A stretch of DNA of 45,886 nucleotides from positions 1 to 45,886 of the forward strand of contig RAZP01000048.1 of assembly GCA_004028745.1 (NCBI GenBank), in the 5' to 3' direction. Under the pieces are notes generated by a model that was given only the letters and a program-made list of their open reading frames with translations, made no database searches and was not told the DNA's origin. Of the stretch, positions 8,980 through 17,673 are shown piece by piece. The stretch is from Prosthecochloris sp. Lineage in GTDB: Bacteria > Bacteroidota > Chlorobiia > Chlorobiales > Chlorobiaceae. Made by a program: the position numbers and the translations under genes. Each line of letters starts with the position of its first letter. Position 1 is the stretch's first letter.

Positions 8980-9333
8980 ATGAAAAAAGACATACTTGAA
9001 GTATTCGATAACCAGTTCCCTGACAGGGATTACACGATTGAAATAGTCAATCCCGAATTCACCTCGGTCTGCCCGAAAACCGGACTACCTGATTTCGGCA
9101 CAATCACAATCCGCTACATCCCTGACAAAGTGTGCGTGGAACTCAAGTCCTTGAAATATTATTTCCTCGAGTTCCGCAACGCCGGTATTTTTTATGAGAA
9201 CATCACAAACACGATCCTTGACCACATGGTTGACATGCTCAATCCGAGAGAATTAACGGTGACAACAGCATGGAAAGCAAGAGGCGGCATCACCGAGACC
9301 GTGACAGCCTCTTACAGTTCAAAACAACAATAA
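8980..9333 (+). CDS. queF: NADPH-dependent preQ0 reductase QueF
   Basis: QueF reduces 7-cyano-7-deazaguanine (preQ0) to 7-aminomethyl-7-deazaguanine in queuosine synthesis. The 117-residue protein is the short, unimodular form. It has the catalytic Cys31 in SVCPKTGLPDFG, with Asp38 in the same motif, and the QueF signature ELKSLKYYF (54-62) that binds NADPH. The ATG start gives the expected length. It is a single gene, facing the minus-strand pscC gene with a small inverted-repeat element between them. Confidence 0.96.
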   Translation: MKKDILEVFDNQFPDRDYTIEIVNPEFTSVCPKTGLPDFGTITIRYIPDKVCVELKSLKYYFLEFRNAGIFYENITNTILDHMVDMLNPRELTVTTAWKARGGITETVTASYSSKQQ

Positions 9334-9360
9334 ACCCCGTGGTGGAATTTTTTTTACGAA

Positions 9361-9534
9361 AAAGAGGCGGTCTCAAAAGGGCAAAGCAAAAATGGGCCAC
9401 AGATGGCCCATTGCATTTCTGCGTTTAGTTAAAACCTTATTGTAACAACACGAACAGGATTTGAGCCATAATACACCGGATCTCCTTAAAAACAAAAAAG
9501 CTGCCTCATAATTGACGTATGAGACAGCCTCTTT
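9361..9534. mobile_element. MITE-like element with GAGGCTGTCTCA-type ends
   Basis: The left end AAAGAGGCGGTCTCA (9361-9375) is the near inverse of the right end TGAGACAGCCTCTTT (9520-9534), giving a 174-bp element without a gene. Inside is a perfect 9-bp hairpin (arms 9391-9399 and 9404-9412, GGGCCA/TGGCCC). A related element lies at 31765-31943. It sits between the convergent genes queF and pscC. A clear target duplication was not found. Confidence 0.6.
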
Positions 9535-9536
9535 TT
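9500..9536. terminator. Terminator-like hairpin inside the element right end
   Basis: GCTGCCTCATA and TATGAGACAGC pair as a near-perfect stem around ATTGACG, with an A-run before and CTCTTTTT after. It can serve as a rho-independent terminator for queF on the plus strand and, through the A-run, for pscC on the minus strand. Confidence 0.65.
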
Positions 9537-9575
9537 CCTTTATCACATGCAACTAAGATATAACTAATCCATGTA

Positions 9576-10361
9576 TTAATAGTGTTGATTGATGTATTGA
9601 ACCAGAGTCGGAACATCTTTTTTCCTTATACCCGAGTTCGGCACGGCCTTCATGTCCAAGACAAGCTTCTCCGTCTGACCTTTCTTTACGTACTCACCCA
9701 TCTTCACTTCAACCGCCTTGACGGCATGACACATTGTACACTTTCTCTGGAACAACTTTCCAGCGGCAGCAAGCTCTTCACCGGCCAAAGCAACCTGCTC
9801 CGGAGCAGCAGCTTCCTCTTCAACGACGGTAACAGTCTCCTCGACTTCCGCAACGACAGTCTCTTCTACAACCCCTTCTTCTCCAATAACTTCCTCCTCA
9901 ACTACAGCAACTTCTTCAATAACCTCTTCTTCAATCATAGCCTCCTCTTCAGCAGGCTGGTCCTCTATATTTTCGAAATCTTCACCTTCATTAAAAGCGT
10001 CAAGCTGTCGTACCGTACGGATATATTTGCCATCCGTGGTAGTTGTACGGCCTTTCTCCCATACAACTTCAAGGCTGATAAACATAACAGCTACGATAAC
10101 AAAAATGCTAATGGGCAAACTTACAACCCATCTTTCGCTGATTCTCGCAGACATTTTGCCAAGCCCCCAGATAATGAGGGAAGAAAAAAAGATCAGCAGG
10201 AACCACCCCATAAATGACTTCAGAGGGGTAAGAATCGGGGAAATGTTTTCGGCGGGCGTTTGATACCCGGTAAGGAAAGATGAGGCAAAAAACAAGAGCC
10301 CCATAATAACAGCACCAACAATTGCCAGGGCAATAAGCTTACCATTTGATTTGTTATCCAT
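9576..10361 (-). CDS. pscC: Photosynthetic reaction centre cytochrome c-551 (PscC)
   Basis: PscC (cytochrome c-z) donates electrons to the P840 special pair of the type I reaction centre of green sulfur bacteria. The N-terminus MDNKSNGKLIALA, three membrane helices (about 10-30, 48-67, 79-100) and the VWEKGRTTTTDGKYIRT segment match the family as I recall it. The C-terminal domain has the heme motif CTMCH (208-212), and Met237 is a candidate axial ligand. It is odd in length: 261 residues against about 206 in the well-studied homologue. The excess is a linker (about 125-190) made mostly of Glu, Val and Ala. The gene is monocistronic and divergent from ppc. Confidence 0.95.
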   Translation of the reverse strand: MDNKSNGKLIALAIVGAVIMGLLFFASSFLTGYQTPAENISPILTPLKSFMGWFLLIFFSSLIIWGLGKMSARISERWVVSLPISIFVIVAVMFISLEVVWEKGRTTTTDGKYIRTVRQLDAFNEGEDFENIEDQPAEEEAMIEEEVIEEVAVVEEEVIGEEGVVEETVVAEVEETVTVVEEEAAAPEQVALAGEELAAAGKLFQRKCTMCHAVKAVEVKMGEYVKKGQTEKLVLDMKAVPNSGIRKKDVPTLVQYINQHY

Positions 10362-10589
10362 GACAGCTGAAAATTTGGTGTTAGTGGTTTACGAATAATT
10401 TTAACAACTAAGATAAGCAATATTCGACAAGCGACAAACAAAATAACCAATTAACAGCATCCCCTCCTCCATTATTCCATAAGCATAAATCCCATTTGTA
10501 AAATAGGGTATCGGTAGATTTTGCGCATAAGTCAGCTATGGTTATGTTTCATCGTGAAGACATCTACTATTCACCCTTTTGGCTCCCTG

Positions 10590-13358
10590 ATGATTACTTC
10601 AACGACAAGCGTTGTCGACTACGAAAAGGCAAAACTCGATTTTGAGTTTCTACTGGAATGCTTCCGGGAAGTGCTGCATAACTTCGGTGAAAAGCAGCTT
10701 GCAGAGCACCTCCCCTGGGAAAAGGAATCCTTACCCCTGAACCGTCTTCCCAATGTCGGAAGGGCTGTACAGGCGTATTCAATCGTCTTCCAGCTTCTCA
10801 ATATGGCCGAGGAAAACTCTGCCGCCCAGCTCCGGAGAAACCTTGAAGCCAGCAAGGGCGCCGCCTCCCTGTCTGGTCTTTGGGGAGACGCTCTCAATCA
10901 TCTTCGGAAGATCGGACTCTCGGAAACCCGGATAGCGGAAGAGCTTTCGCAGATTTTTGTAGAGCCTGTCCTGACAGCACACCCGACGGAGGCAAAACGC
11001 AGAACAGTACTCGAAAAGCACAGGGAACTCTATCTGCTCCTCGTAAAACTTGAAAACCAGATGTGGACTCCTGCCGAACGGGAAGATATCCGCAAAGAAG
11101 TCAAAGCTCTCCTTGAAAGACTGTGGAGGACCGGTGAAATTCTGTTTGAAAAACCAACTGTCGGCGCAGAACGTCAAAACGTCATTCATTACCTCTATAA
11201 CATCTTTCCATCTGTGCTTCCCATGCTTGACAAGCGGCTTATTCAGGCATGGACAAGTGCCGGATTCGATACCGCGGTTTTGGACGATCCGCGAAATTTT
11301 CCGCGGCTCTGTTTTGGCAGCTGGGTGGGAGGCGACCGTGATGGACACCCGTTCGTTACCCCCGAAGTAACCCGGCAGACATTGATAGAAATGCGGCAGT
11401 ATGCCCTCAGACTGGTTCAGCATCACCTGCATGAGCTTGCATCCAAACTCAGTCTTTCCGAACGGTTTCAGTCTCCAATTCCTTCCATGACAAAACGGAT
11501 CGCACAACTTGCGGAGTTGACCGGGGAAAAAGGACATAGCGCAATGTGCAGAAACCCGAAAGAACCCTGGCGTCAACACCTCAATCTGATGATAGCAGCT
11601 CTACCCCCGGAGCCCGGTCTTCATGGATCATATGATGAAGCTCTCCCCCCGGGAACTTACAGACATCATGGAGAACTGCTTTCAGATCTCGATCTTCTGA
11701 GAGACTCCCTCCTTGCCATCGGCGCCGGTAACATAGCAAAAAACGATGTATCCCCTGTGTACCGGATCGTACAGACCTTCGGATTCCATCTCGGAAAACT
11801 TGATATTCGGCAAAACAGCCGTTTTCACGACCTCGCGCTCTCACAGCTCATGACCGCAGCCGGGCTGGACAGCGTTAACTTTCCCGACTGGAGTGAAGAA
11901 AAACGCATTGAATTCCTCAACAGCGAACTCCTCTCTCCTCGTCCCTTCACCCATCCCGACATGAAGGTCGGCCCGGAAGCCGAAACGCTTCTGCGGTGCT
12001 ACCGAACGCTTGGCCATCACCTGAAACGGTATGGTCCCGACGGCATAGGCTCGCTGATCGTCAGTATGACCAGAAACGTCTCCGATCTGCTTGTCATCTA
12101 CCTTTTTGCAAGAGAAGCCGGCCTGATGACCACATACGATGGGGGCGACGCATGTATGATTCCCGTGGTTCCTCTTTTTGAAACCATTGATGATTTGAAA
12201 AAAAGCCCGGACATCCTTTGCGGATTCCTCGACAATCCCCTCACTATGAGGAGCATCGCTTATCAGCAACAAAAACAAGGTAGAAAAAAACCTGCTCAGC
12301 AGGTCATGGTAGGTTACAGCGACAGTAACAAAGACGGCGGTATCATTGCAAGTCTCTGGAACCTTTATAGGGCGGAAGAAAAACTGCTCGAAGCCGGCAG
12401 CGTGCGAGGAATAGACATTCTTTTCTTCCACGGACGCGGCGGCAGCATCAGCCGCGGGGCTGGGCCTACCCATCGTTTTATCAGGGCGCAGCCACATGGT
12501 TCTCTCGAAACCGGTCTCCGGGTAACCGAACAGGGGGAAACCATTGCCCAGAAATACGCAAACAGAATCAGTGCAACTTACAACCTTGAACTGTTCATGG
12601 CCGGTGTAGCCGAAGCTCGGCTCGCGCACCGGGAAAAACGGAAAAACGCACTGCCGGTTAAGCAAATCATGGACTTTCTCTCCGAAGAAAGCAATGGGGC
12701 TTACCGAAAACTGATCCATTCGGAAGGCTTGTTTGATTTTTTCCACCAGGCTACGCCGATCGACATAATAGAATCAAGCCGTATCGGCTCCCGGCCTTCC
12801 CGCAGGAGCGGCAAACAAAGCCTTGACGACCTGCGTGCAATACCCTGGGTATTCAGCTGGAACCAAGCCCGCTTTGCCATCTCGGGGTGGTACGGTTTCG
12901 GTACCGCTCTGGAACAGCTCCGCGACACGCAACCGGATGCATTCGATATCATCAGGGGAAAAGATTTTTCCTGGGCTCCGCTCCAGTACATTGCAAGCAA
13001 CGTCGCAACAAGTGTTGCAACCGTAGATCCCGAAATCATGCAGGAATATGCCATGCTTGTCGAACGCCCCGAGCCCCGGCAAAGAATTCTCGACATGATC
13101 ACTGCCGAATACCGGAGAACAAAGCAGCTTCTTGACCTGCTCTACGACGGTTCCCTCGAAGAAAAATTCTTCAATGTGTTCCGCTTTATCAGGATGCGGC
13201 AGGAAGGACTGAGCGTGCTTCACCGCTTGCAGATCGATCTGCTGAGAAGGTGGAGGGATCATAAAACCTCGGAAAGAGAGGAAGCAGCCGAAGCTATGCT
13301 CCCAGAACTTCTGCTCACGGTCAATGCCATTGCAAGTGGACTGCGATCTACGGGATAA
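10590..13358 (+). CDS. ppc: Phosphoenolpyruvate carboxylase
   Basis: This enzyme adds bicarbonate to PEP to make oxaloacetate, feeding the reductive TCA cycle and biosynthesis. From ATG 10590 it has 922 residues. The frame opens earlier at a TTG (10521), but the extra 23 residues look non-coding. Motifs are complete: LTAHPTEAKRR with the catalytic His, WVGGDRDGHPFVT, LGKLDIRQNS, VGYSDSNKDGG, the PEP-binding HGRGGSISRGAGPTHR loop, FSWNQARFAISGWYG, and the usual C-terminus (VNAIASGLRSTG). It is divergently oriented from pscC with a spacer of about 230 bases. Identification is very secure. Confidence 0.97.
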   Translation: MITSTTSVVDYEKAKLDFEFLLECFREVLHNFGEKQLAEHLPWEKESLPLNRLPNVGRAVQAYSIVFQLLNMAEENSAAQLRRNLEASKGAASLSGLWGDALNHLRKIGLSETRIAEELSQIFVEPVLTAHPTEAKRRTVLEKHRELYLLLVKLENQMWTPAEREDIRKEVKALLERLWRTGEILFEKPTVGAERQNVIHYLYNIFPSVLPMLDKRLIQAWTSAGFDTAVLDDPRNFPRLCFGSWVGGDRDGHPFVTPEVTRQTLIEMRQYALRLVQHHLHELASKLSLSERFQSPIPSMTKRIAQLAELTGEKGHSAMCRNPKEPWRQHLNLMIAALPPEPGLHGSYDEALPPGTYRHHGELLSDLDLLRDSLLAIGAGNIAKNDVSPVYRIVQTFGFHLGKLDIRQNSRFHDLALSQLMTAAGLDSVNFPDWSEEKRIEFLNSELLSPRPFTHPDMKVGPEAETLLRCYRTLGHHLKRYGPDGIGSLIVSMTRNVSDLLVIYLFAREAGLMTTYDGGDACMIPVVPLFETIDDLKKSPDILCGFLDNPLTMRSIAYQQQKQGRKKPAQQVMVGYSDSNKDGGIIASLWNLYRAEEKLLEAGSVRGIDILFFHGRGGSISRGAGPTHRFIRAQPHGSLETGLRVTEQGETIAQKYANRISATYNLELFMAGVAEARLAHREKRKNALPVKQIMDFLSEESNGAYRKLIHSEGLFDFFHQATPIDIIESSRIGSRPSRRSGKQSLDDLRAIPWVFSWNQARFAISGWYGFGTALEQLRDTQPDAFDIIRGKDFSWAPLQYIASNVATSVATVDPEIMQEYAMLVERPEPRQRILDMITAEYRRTKQLLDLLYDGSLEEKFFNVFRFIRMRQEGLSVLHRLQIDLLRRWRDHKTSEREEAAEAMLPELLLTVNAIASGLRSTG

Positions 13359-13437
13359 GATAAAGCAGACTGGATATTTACGTTATTTTTGCTATCTATC
13401 ATGATGCAAGAATGACGTAATTCACAAACCTTCAGCC

Positions 13438-14994
13438 ATGCTTTCTCAACTCAGCGCCGCAGCCCTTGTCGGTATCGATTCCCTTAAAGTACAGGTCGAA
13501 ACCAATGTCTCAGGAGGCTTGCCCTCATTCACCGTTGTCGGCCTACCCGACAACGCCATCCGCGAAAGCCGCGAGAGAATACTTACAGCTATAAAAAATT
13601 CAGGGTTCAACCTCCCACCGAAAAAAATCACGGTTAACCTCGCGCCCGCCGATGTCAAAAAGGAAGGCACTGCGTTTGACCTCTCCATTGCTGTAGGCCT
13701 GCTTGGATCGCTGCAGGAAGTGGAGCATAAACTCGAAGAAACGCTCATTCTCGGCGAGCTGGCGCTCGACGGTTCACTCAGAAGAATCAACGGCGCACTA
13801 CCCATTGCAATGATGGCCGTCCGAGAAAACATCAAGCGAATCATCCTGCCATCGATGAATGCCGAAGAAGCCGCAGTCGCGGTTGCTGCTTCACAGTCGG
13901 GTGTCGAGGTATTCGGTGTAAAAACGCTTTCCGAAACGGTTAATCTGCTCAGAGACCCTGCACGTTTCCACCCAATGCAGATTAATGTAGAAAGCCTATT
14001 TCAGGAACATCCTGAATATCCAGTCGATTTCGCGGACATAAAAGGTCAGGCAACAGCCAAAAAAGCGATGGAGATCGCCGCGGCAGGCGGTCACAATCTT
14101 ATCATGATCGGTCCGCCCGGAAGCGGCAAGACACTTCTTGCAAAAGCACTGCCGGGTATCCTTCCTCCCCTGAACTTCGAGGAATCGTTGGAAACAACAA
14201 AAATTTACTCGGTTGCCGACAAGCTGCACAACGGCAAACCGCTCATGACGCGGCGTCCGTTCCGCAACCCGCACCACACAACCAGCAACGTCGCGCTGAT
14301 CGGTGGGGGCACAATGGCGAGACCCGGCGAAGTCAGTCTCGCACATAACGGCGTGCTTTTTCTCGACGAGCTGCCGGAGTTCACGAGAAACGCGCTCGAA
14401 GTTCTGCGCCAGCCGCTCGAAGACAACGAGGTAACCGTATCGCGTATTTCTCTCACCACAAATTATCCAGCCTGCTTCATGCTGGTCGCCGCGATGAACC
14501 CCAGCCCGGCTGGAGCCCTGAAAGATCAGGACGGCAATCTCACCGCAACCCCTCAGCAGATTCAACGCTACCTGTCAAAAATTTCCGGGCCGCTGCTCGA
14601 CAGAATAGATATCCATATCGACGTCCCCAAGGTCGATAATCAGGAACTGTTTTCCGGTATAAAAGGAGAAAGCTCGGAAGAGATCCGTAAACGGGTAATC
14701 ACGGCAAGGGGAATACAGGCAGAGCGTTTTGCCGAAGGGAGCGCTCCAGGCATTCACGCAAACGCCCAGATGACAACCAGGCTCATCAAAAAGTTCTGTC
14801 CACTCGACAAGCCCTGCGCCACAAAACTCATGGAAGCCATGGAACGGCTCAACCTCTCGGCCCGTGCCCACGACCGCATTCTCAAAGTCAGCCGAACCAT
14901 CGCCGACCTCAACGGATCGGAAAACATCGAGATGCCGCATCTCATCCAGGCGATACAGTATAGGAGTCTGGACAGGGATTTCTGGAATTACTGA
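13438..14994 (+). CDS. comM: ComM/YifB family Mg-chelatase-like AAA+ ATPase
   Basis: ComM is a hexameric branch-migration helicase that aids integration of incoming DNA in natural transformation. The 518-residue protein has the N-terminal Lon-protease-like fold (VNLAPADVKKEGTAFDL), a Walker A GPPGSGKT at about 223-230, the RPFRNPHHTTSNVALIGGG stretch, Walker B FLDELPEF, and the C-terminal Mg-chelatase domain (NLSARAHDRILKVSRTIADL). Length and order are normal. The ATG start at 13438 lies 79 bases after ppc, so co-transcription is possible. It is the last backbone gene before the accessory region. Confidence 0.95.
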   Translation: MLSQLSAAALVGIDSLKVQVETNVSGGLPSFTVVGLPDNAIRESRERILTAIKNSGFNLPPKKITVNLAPADVKKEGTAFDLSIAVGLLGSLQEVEHKLEETLILGELALDGSLRRINGALPIAMMAVRENIKRIILPSMNAEEAAVAVAASQSGVEVFGVKTLSETVNLLRDPARFHPMQINVESLFQEHPEYPVDFADIKGQATAKKAMEIAAAGGHNLIMIGPPGSGKTLLAKALPGILPPLNFEESLETTKIYSVADKLHNGKPLMTRRPFRNPHHTTSNVALIGGGTMARPGEVSLAHNGVLFLDELPEFTRNALEVLRQPLEDNEVTVSRISLTTNYPACFMLVAAMNPSPAGALKDQDGNLTATPQQIQRYLSKISGPLLDRIDIHIDVPKVDNQELFSGIKGESSEEIRKRVITARGIQAERFAEGSAPGIHANAQMTTRLIKKFCPLDKPCATKLMEAMERLNLSARAHDRILKVSRTIADLNGSENIEMPHLIQAIQYRSLDRDFWNY

Positions 14995-15002
14995 AGGAAA
15001 GA

Positions 15003-15036
15003 AAAAGTCAAAGGTCAAAAGGTAAAAGTAAAAAGT
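15003..15036. repeat. AAAGGTCAAAAGG-type low-complexity spacer repeat
   Basis: The purine-rich stretch shares AAAGTCAAAGGTCAAAAG with 21637-21661, and its complement lies at 2771-2805. Here and at 21637 it begins the duplicated block that includes the SnoaL-like gene. Confidence 0.6.
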
Positions 15037-15150
15037 TTAAACCCTGTTCCCCAGGAACTGATTACCTCTGATTTTGAGGAAAGAATGCGGAATACTTGAT
15101 ATCTTGGAGAAAGAGCATTCAATACAATCACTAAACTGATTTTCCCTATT

Positions 15151-15570
15151 ATGGATAACACTGAGCTGACTGCAACACTTGAAAAAATATCGGATCGATA
15201 TTTAGACGCATGGAATAAGAAAGACCTCAAAACACTTGACCAGCTTACCGCCGATGATGGGGAGTTTTATGGTTCCGATCCCGAAGAAGTTATGGACAAG
15301 CACGCCTTGATGGAAATGTATTCCCGGTTTTTCGAAGATACTACAAACTCTTATTTGTATACCGTTGACTCAAGAAAGATCAGAGTTACTCCTGACGGCA
15401 ATTCGGCGGTAATCATGGAAAGAATCACATTTTCGGAATGGAGCCCAAAAATGCCCATGTGCCAAACATTGCATGTAATCAATACCAATGGTCACTGGAC
15501 AATTGATTTTATTTGCTGGGGATTCATCATTAAAAATGATGATGTAGAAAGATTAAACAACGTGCTGTAA
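15151..15570 (+). CDS. SnoaL-like (NTF2 fold) protein, copy A
   Basis: This 139-residue protein has the NTF2/SnoaL-like pattern: an N-terminal helix (TLEKISDRYLDAWNKKDLKTLDQL), a short DGEFYGSDPEE segment, and C-terminal strands ending HWTIDFICWGF. Such folds occur in small ligand-binding proteins and isomerases; no catalytic set can be assigned. A second copy at 21920-22339 differs at roughly ten residues. The duplicated block starts near 15003 upstream and ends about seven bases past the stop. No Shine-Dalgarno sequence is obvious. Function is unknown. Confidence 0.78.
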   Translation: MDNTELTATLEKISDRYLDAWNKKDLKTLDQLTADDGEFYGSDPEEVMDKHALMEMYSRFFEDTTNSYLYTVDSRKIRVTPDGNSAVIMERITFSEWSPKMPMCQTLHVINTNGHWTIDFICWGFIIKNDDVERLNNVL

Positions 15571-15600
15571 AGCGTTTAAAAAAGGAAGTCGCATAATACC

Positions 15601-15903
15601 ATGTTTGCGACATTCGACATAACCGATTATCTGGATAACGAAGAGGTCATTACCGAATACCTTTCTGCGGCGGCGGAAGAACCGAATCCTGATGTTTTTA
15701 TTGCTGTTCTCGGTGACATTGCTAAAGCCTGAGGCATGAGAAAGATCGCCAAAGATGTGAGTATAGGCAGGGAAAGCCTCTACAAGGCAACAATCAACGC
15801 TGTGCTTCACGCCCTCGATGTAAAGATCGCTATCGTTCAAGCTGACACAGGACGCAAAAGAAGACATCGAAAACGTCTTAAGTATTGTTGCTTTGTTGAA
15901 TAG
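15601..15903 (+). pseudogene. Broken HigA-type addiction-module antitoxin
   Basis: A frame starting at ATG 15601, preceded by AAGGAAG, reads FDITDYLDNEEVITEYLSAA, then VLGDIAKA, an in-frame TGA at 15730-15732, then GMRKIAKDVSIGRESLYKA. This is the pattern of the HigA-like 'probable addiction module antidote' family, which has an Arg at the place of the TGA, so CGA to TGA is the likely change. After LYKA the usual segment of about a dozen residues is missing and the frame resumes as VLHALDVKI. No partner toxin gene is visible. It is a decayed antitoxin, immediately after SnoaL copy A. Confidence 0.75.
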
Positions 15904-16034
15904 CTCAATTAGCAGAGGAGAAATAGACGAAACCGGGATGCTGCCCAGTGTCACTACAGGGAATACAAAGCAGACACAATTACATCGCTAAGCAATGAAT
16001 CCTGATACGCACATCAATCTTTGTAAGGGTTGGA

Positions 16035-16645
16035 CAACATCACATACCAAGAAGCACCTTCTTCACTTATTCAACAACGTCCCCTACTCCTGACACCAAA
16101 CTCATTGGTGCCTATGCCGTTAGTGATGCTGTGACTCACGATTCACAGGAACTCAAAACCCTTATCGACAAAGATGATGCCGGTCAGAAGCTCTATGCTG
16201 ACAGTGCCTACATCGGCCAGGAGGAAAGCATCGAATGGTGCGGCATGCAAAGTGAAGTGCATGAAAAAAGTACCCGAACCAAAAAGTTGACGAAATCTCA
16301 ACAAGCCTCAAACAAGCGAAAATCAAAGAGCCGGGCCAGAGGAGAACATGTGTTTGGTTTCCTGACAAATACCATGCATGCCATGTATATCCACACGATA
16401 GGCATTACCAGAGCAGCAGCAAAAATTGGTCTGTCAAACCTGACCTACAATATGATGTGCTGTGTACAGCTGAAAACACGTGTGTACAATGCCTTTCTGG
16501 AAGGATGAGTACGTTCTCTCGGTCGATTTCAGAAGGCGTTGCAACCCAAAATGGGTCAAAGAACTGGTTTTTCAAGATCAACAATGATCCTGCCGGAATA
16601 ATCCGGCGCTAAGGATTTATCAGAATTTAATTATTAGAGGTTACC
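16035..16645 (+). mobile_element. IS5-family transposase remnant
   Basis: Only the C-terminal half of a DDE transposase survives. In the frame through 16098-16508 it reads TKLIGAYAVSDAVTHDSQ, then LYADSAYIGQE with the second Asp of the catalytic triad, RARGEHVFGF with the final Glu, and IGLSNLTYNMMC. Upstream at 16035-16090 TKKH-like residues are in a shifted frame. The right end at 16645 carries AATTATTAGAGGTTACC followed by TTAA. It is the inverse of the GGGCACCTCTATTAATT ends of the small elements elsewhere in the window. The left end and N-terminal half are lost. Confidence 0.8.
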
Positions 16646-16888
16646 TTAAGAAAATATGGCGAAAGATATTTTGCGGCTCAGTTATGCATTAGCACCATAA
16701 GCAATATAAGAGATAACTTTTCTTGCCATGTAGATTGGATTATTGTACTCATAAAGTATCTTAAAGGTATTTATATAATTCTGTTCTATTGGACTTGTAT
16801 GAAATTCTATAATACAGACAACAAGTAATGTTAGCATCTATAAAGCAACCTTGCACTCATCTCATAGCCACCTCAAAAAGGAGACAAA
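16646..16888. other. AT-rich spacer upstream of the Hint gene
   Basis: No gene is visible. A TATAAT at about 16810 with a TTGGAC upstream is spaced too closely (13 bases) for a standard promoter. The clear signal is the AAAAAGGAGACAAA Shine-Dalgarno region just before the ATG at 16889. Confidence 0.5.
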
Positions 16889-17584
16889 ATGAAAGGAAAA
16901 TCGAAATACGAAGAAATATCCAAACGCATTTCCAATGACTCAACATACCGAAAAGCGTTGGAGCAAGATGCGCATGAGCTTATCGATTTATTAGGTAACT
17001 CTGTGCTTAGCACAACGGATCTCTCAGTACTCGATAAAATTAAAATTATCTCTCTATTTTTCCCTGGCTACCCAGTCGACTTAGATACCTCATCGCTCGA
17101 AGAAGCCATAGAAAAGAAGAGAAGCCCAAGAGACCCAACTCGCCCTCCTGGCGTAGGAGGTGATTTGCCGCCTGGAGGTTCTGGTTGCCTTGCTATTGGC
17201 ACCTCTGTTTTAACTCCCAGCGGACTTTATCCTATTGAATCTCTTACGGTAGGTGCAGAAGTAACAACTAATAGTGGCACGGCCAAAATAGTAGGCATTC
17301 GAAGATACGATAAAGATGGCCTTGTTCAAGTGGACTTGGGATATGGAATGCCTGTTCGTTGCTCCTCAAATCACCCATTCATATCACCAAAGGGGAAAGC
17401 GATACAAGCACAACACCTTGAAAAAGAACAACACACGTTAGTTGATGCACAAGGCGAAGAGCTATCAATCAGAGTATCAGCGATGCAAGGTAGGTTCGAA
17501 GTCTATGAGCTAGTCCTTGACTCCGGTGATTACATCTATGTTGGCGAAAAGAGTGCCCCAAGTAGACCTTCAAAAGAGATGTGA
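16889..17584 (+). CDS. Hint (intein-like) domain protein with leader-like N-terminus
   Basis: This 231-residue protein has two parts. Residues 1-75 are helical and leader-like (YEEISKRISNDSTYRKALEQ, then ELIDLLG), resembling NHLP-type RiPP leader regions. A Pro/Gly-rich hinge follows (RPPGVGGDLPPGGSG). The C-terminal part is a Hint domain: Cys at about residue 100 in CLAIGTSVLTPSG, PIESLTVGAEVTT, a NHPF block with the conserved His, and a final YELVLDSGDYIYVG strand. Hint domains self-cleave upstream of their Cys. The C-terminal His-Asn of splicing inteins is absent, so cleavage rather than splicing is expected. A strong AAGGAG precedes the ATG. A GIY-YIG nuclease gene follows 89 bases downstream. 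Confidence 0.78.
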   Translation: MKGKSKYEEISKRISNDSTYRKALEQDAHELIDLLGNSVLSTTDLSVLDKIKIISLFFPGYPVDLDTSSLEEAIEKKRSPRDPTRPPGVGGDLPPGGSGCLAIGTSVLTPSGLYPIESLTVGAEVTTNSGTAKIVGIRRYDKDGLVQVDLGYGMPVRCSSNHPFISPKGKAIQAQHLEKEQHTLVDAQGEELSIRVSAMQGRFEVYELVLDSGDYIYVGEKSAPSRPSKEM

Positions 17585-17673
17585 TAATAGTTTACACGCA
17601 GCCATTGGTTAGCATTGTCGCATGGAAAATGCTAACCAATCTGGCATTCATTAAGTAGCAAGCATGGGAAGAT

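Noticed and set aside
10779..13262. Several reverse-strand ORFs opposite ppc
   Set aside because: They overlap the conserved PEP carboxylase motifs and show no domain of their own.
15553..15954. Reverse-strand ORF over the HigA-like pseudogene
   Set aside because: The forward frame shows the antitoxin pattern; the reverse protein is low-complexity and unrecognised.
16780..16830. Sigma-70 promoter before the Hint gene
   Set aside because: TTGGAC and TATAAT are only 13 bases apart, too close for a normal promoter.
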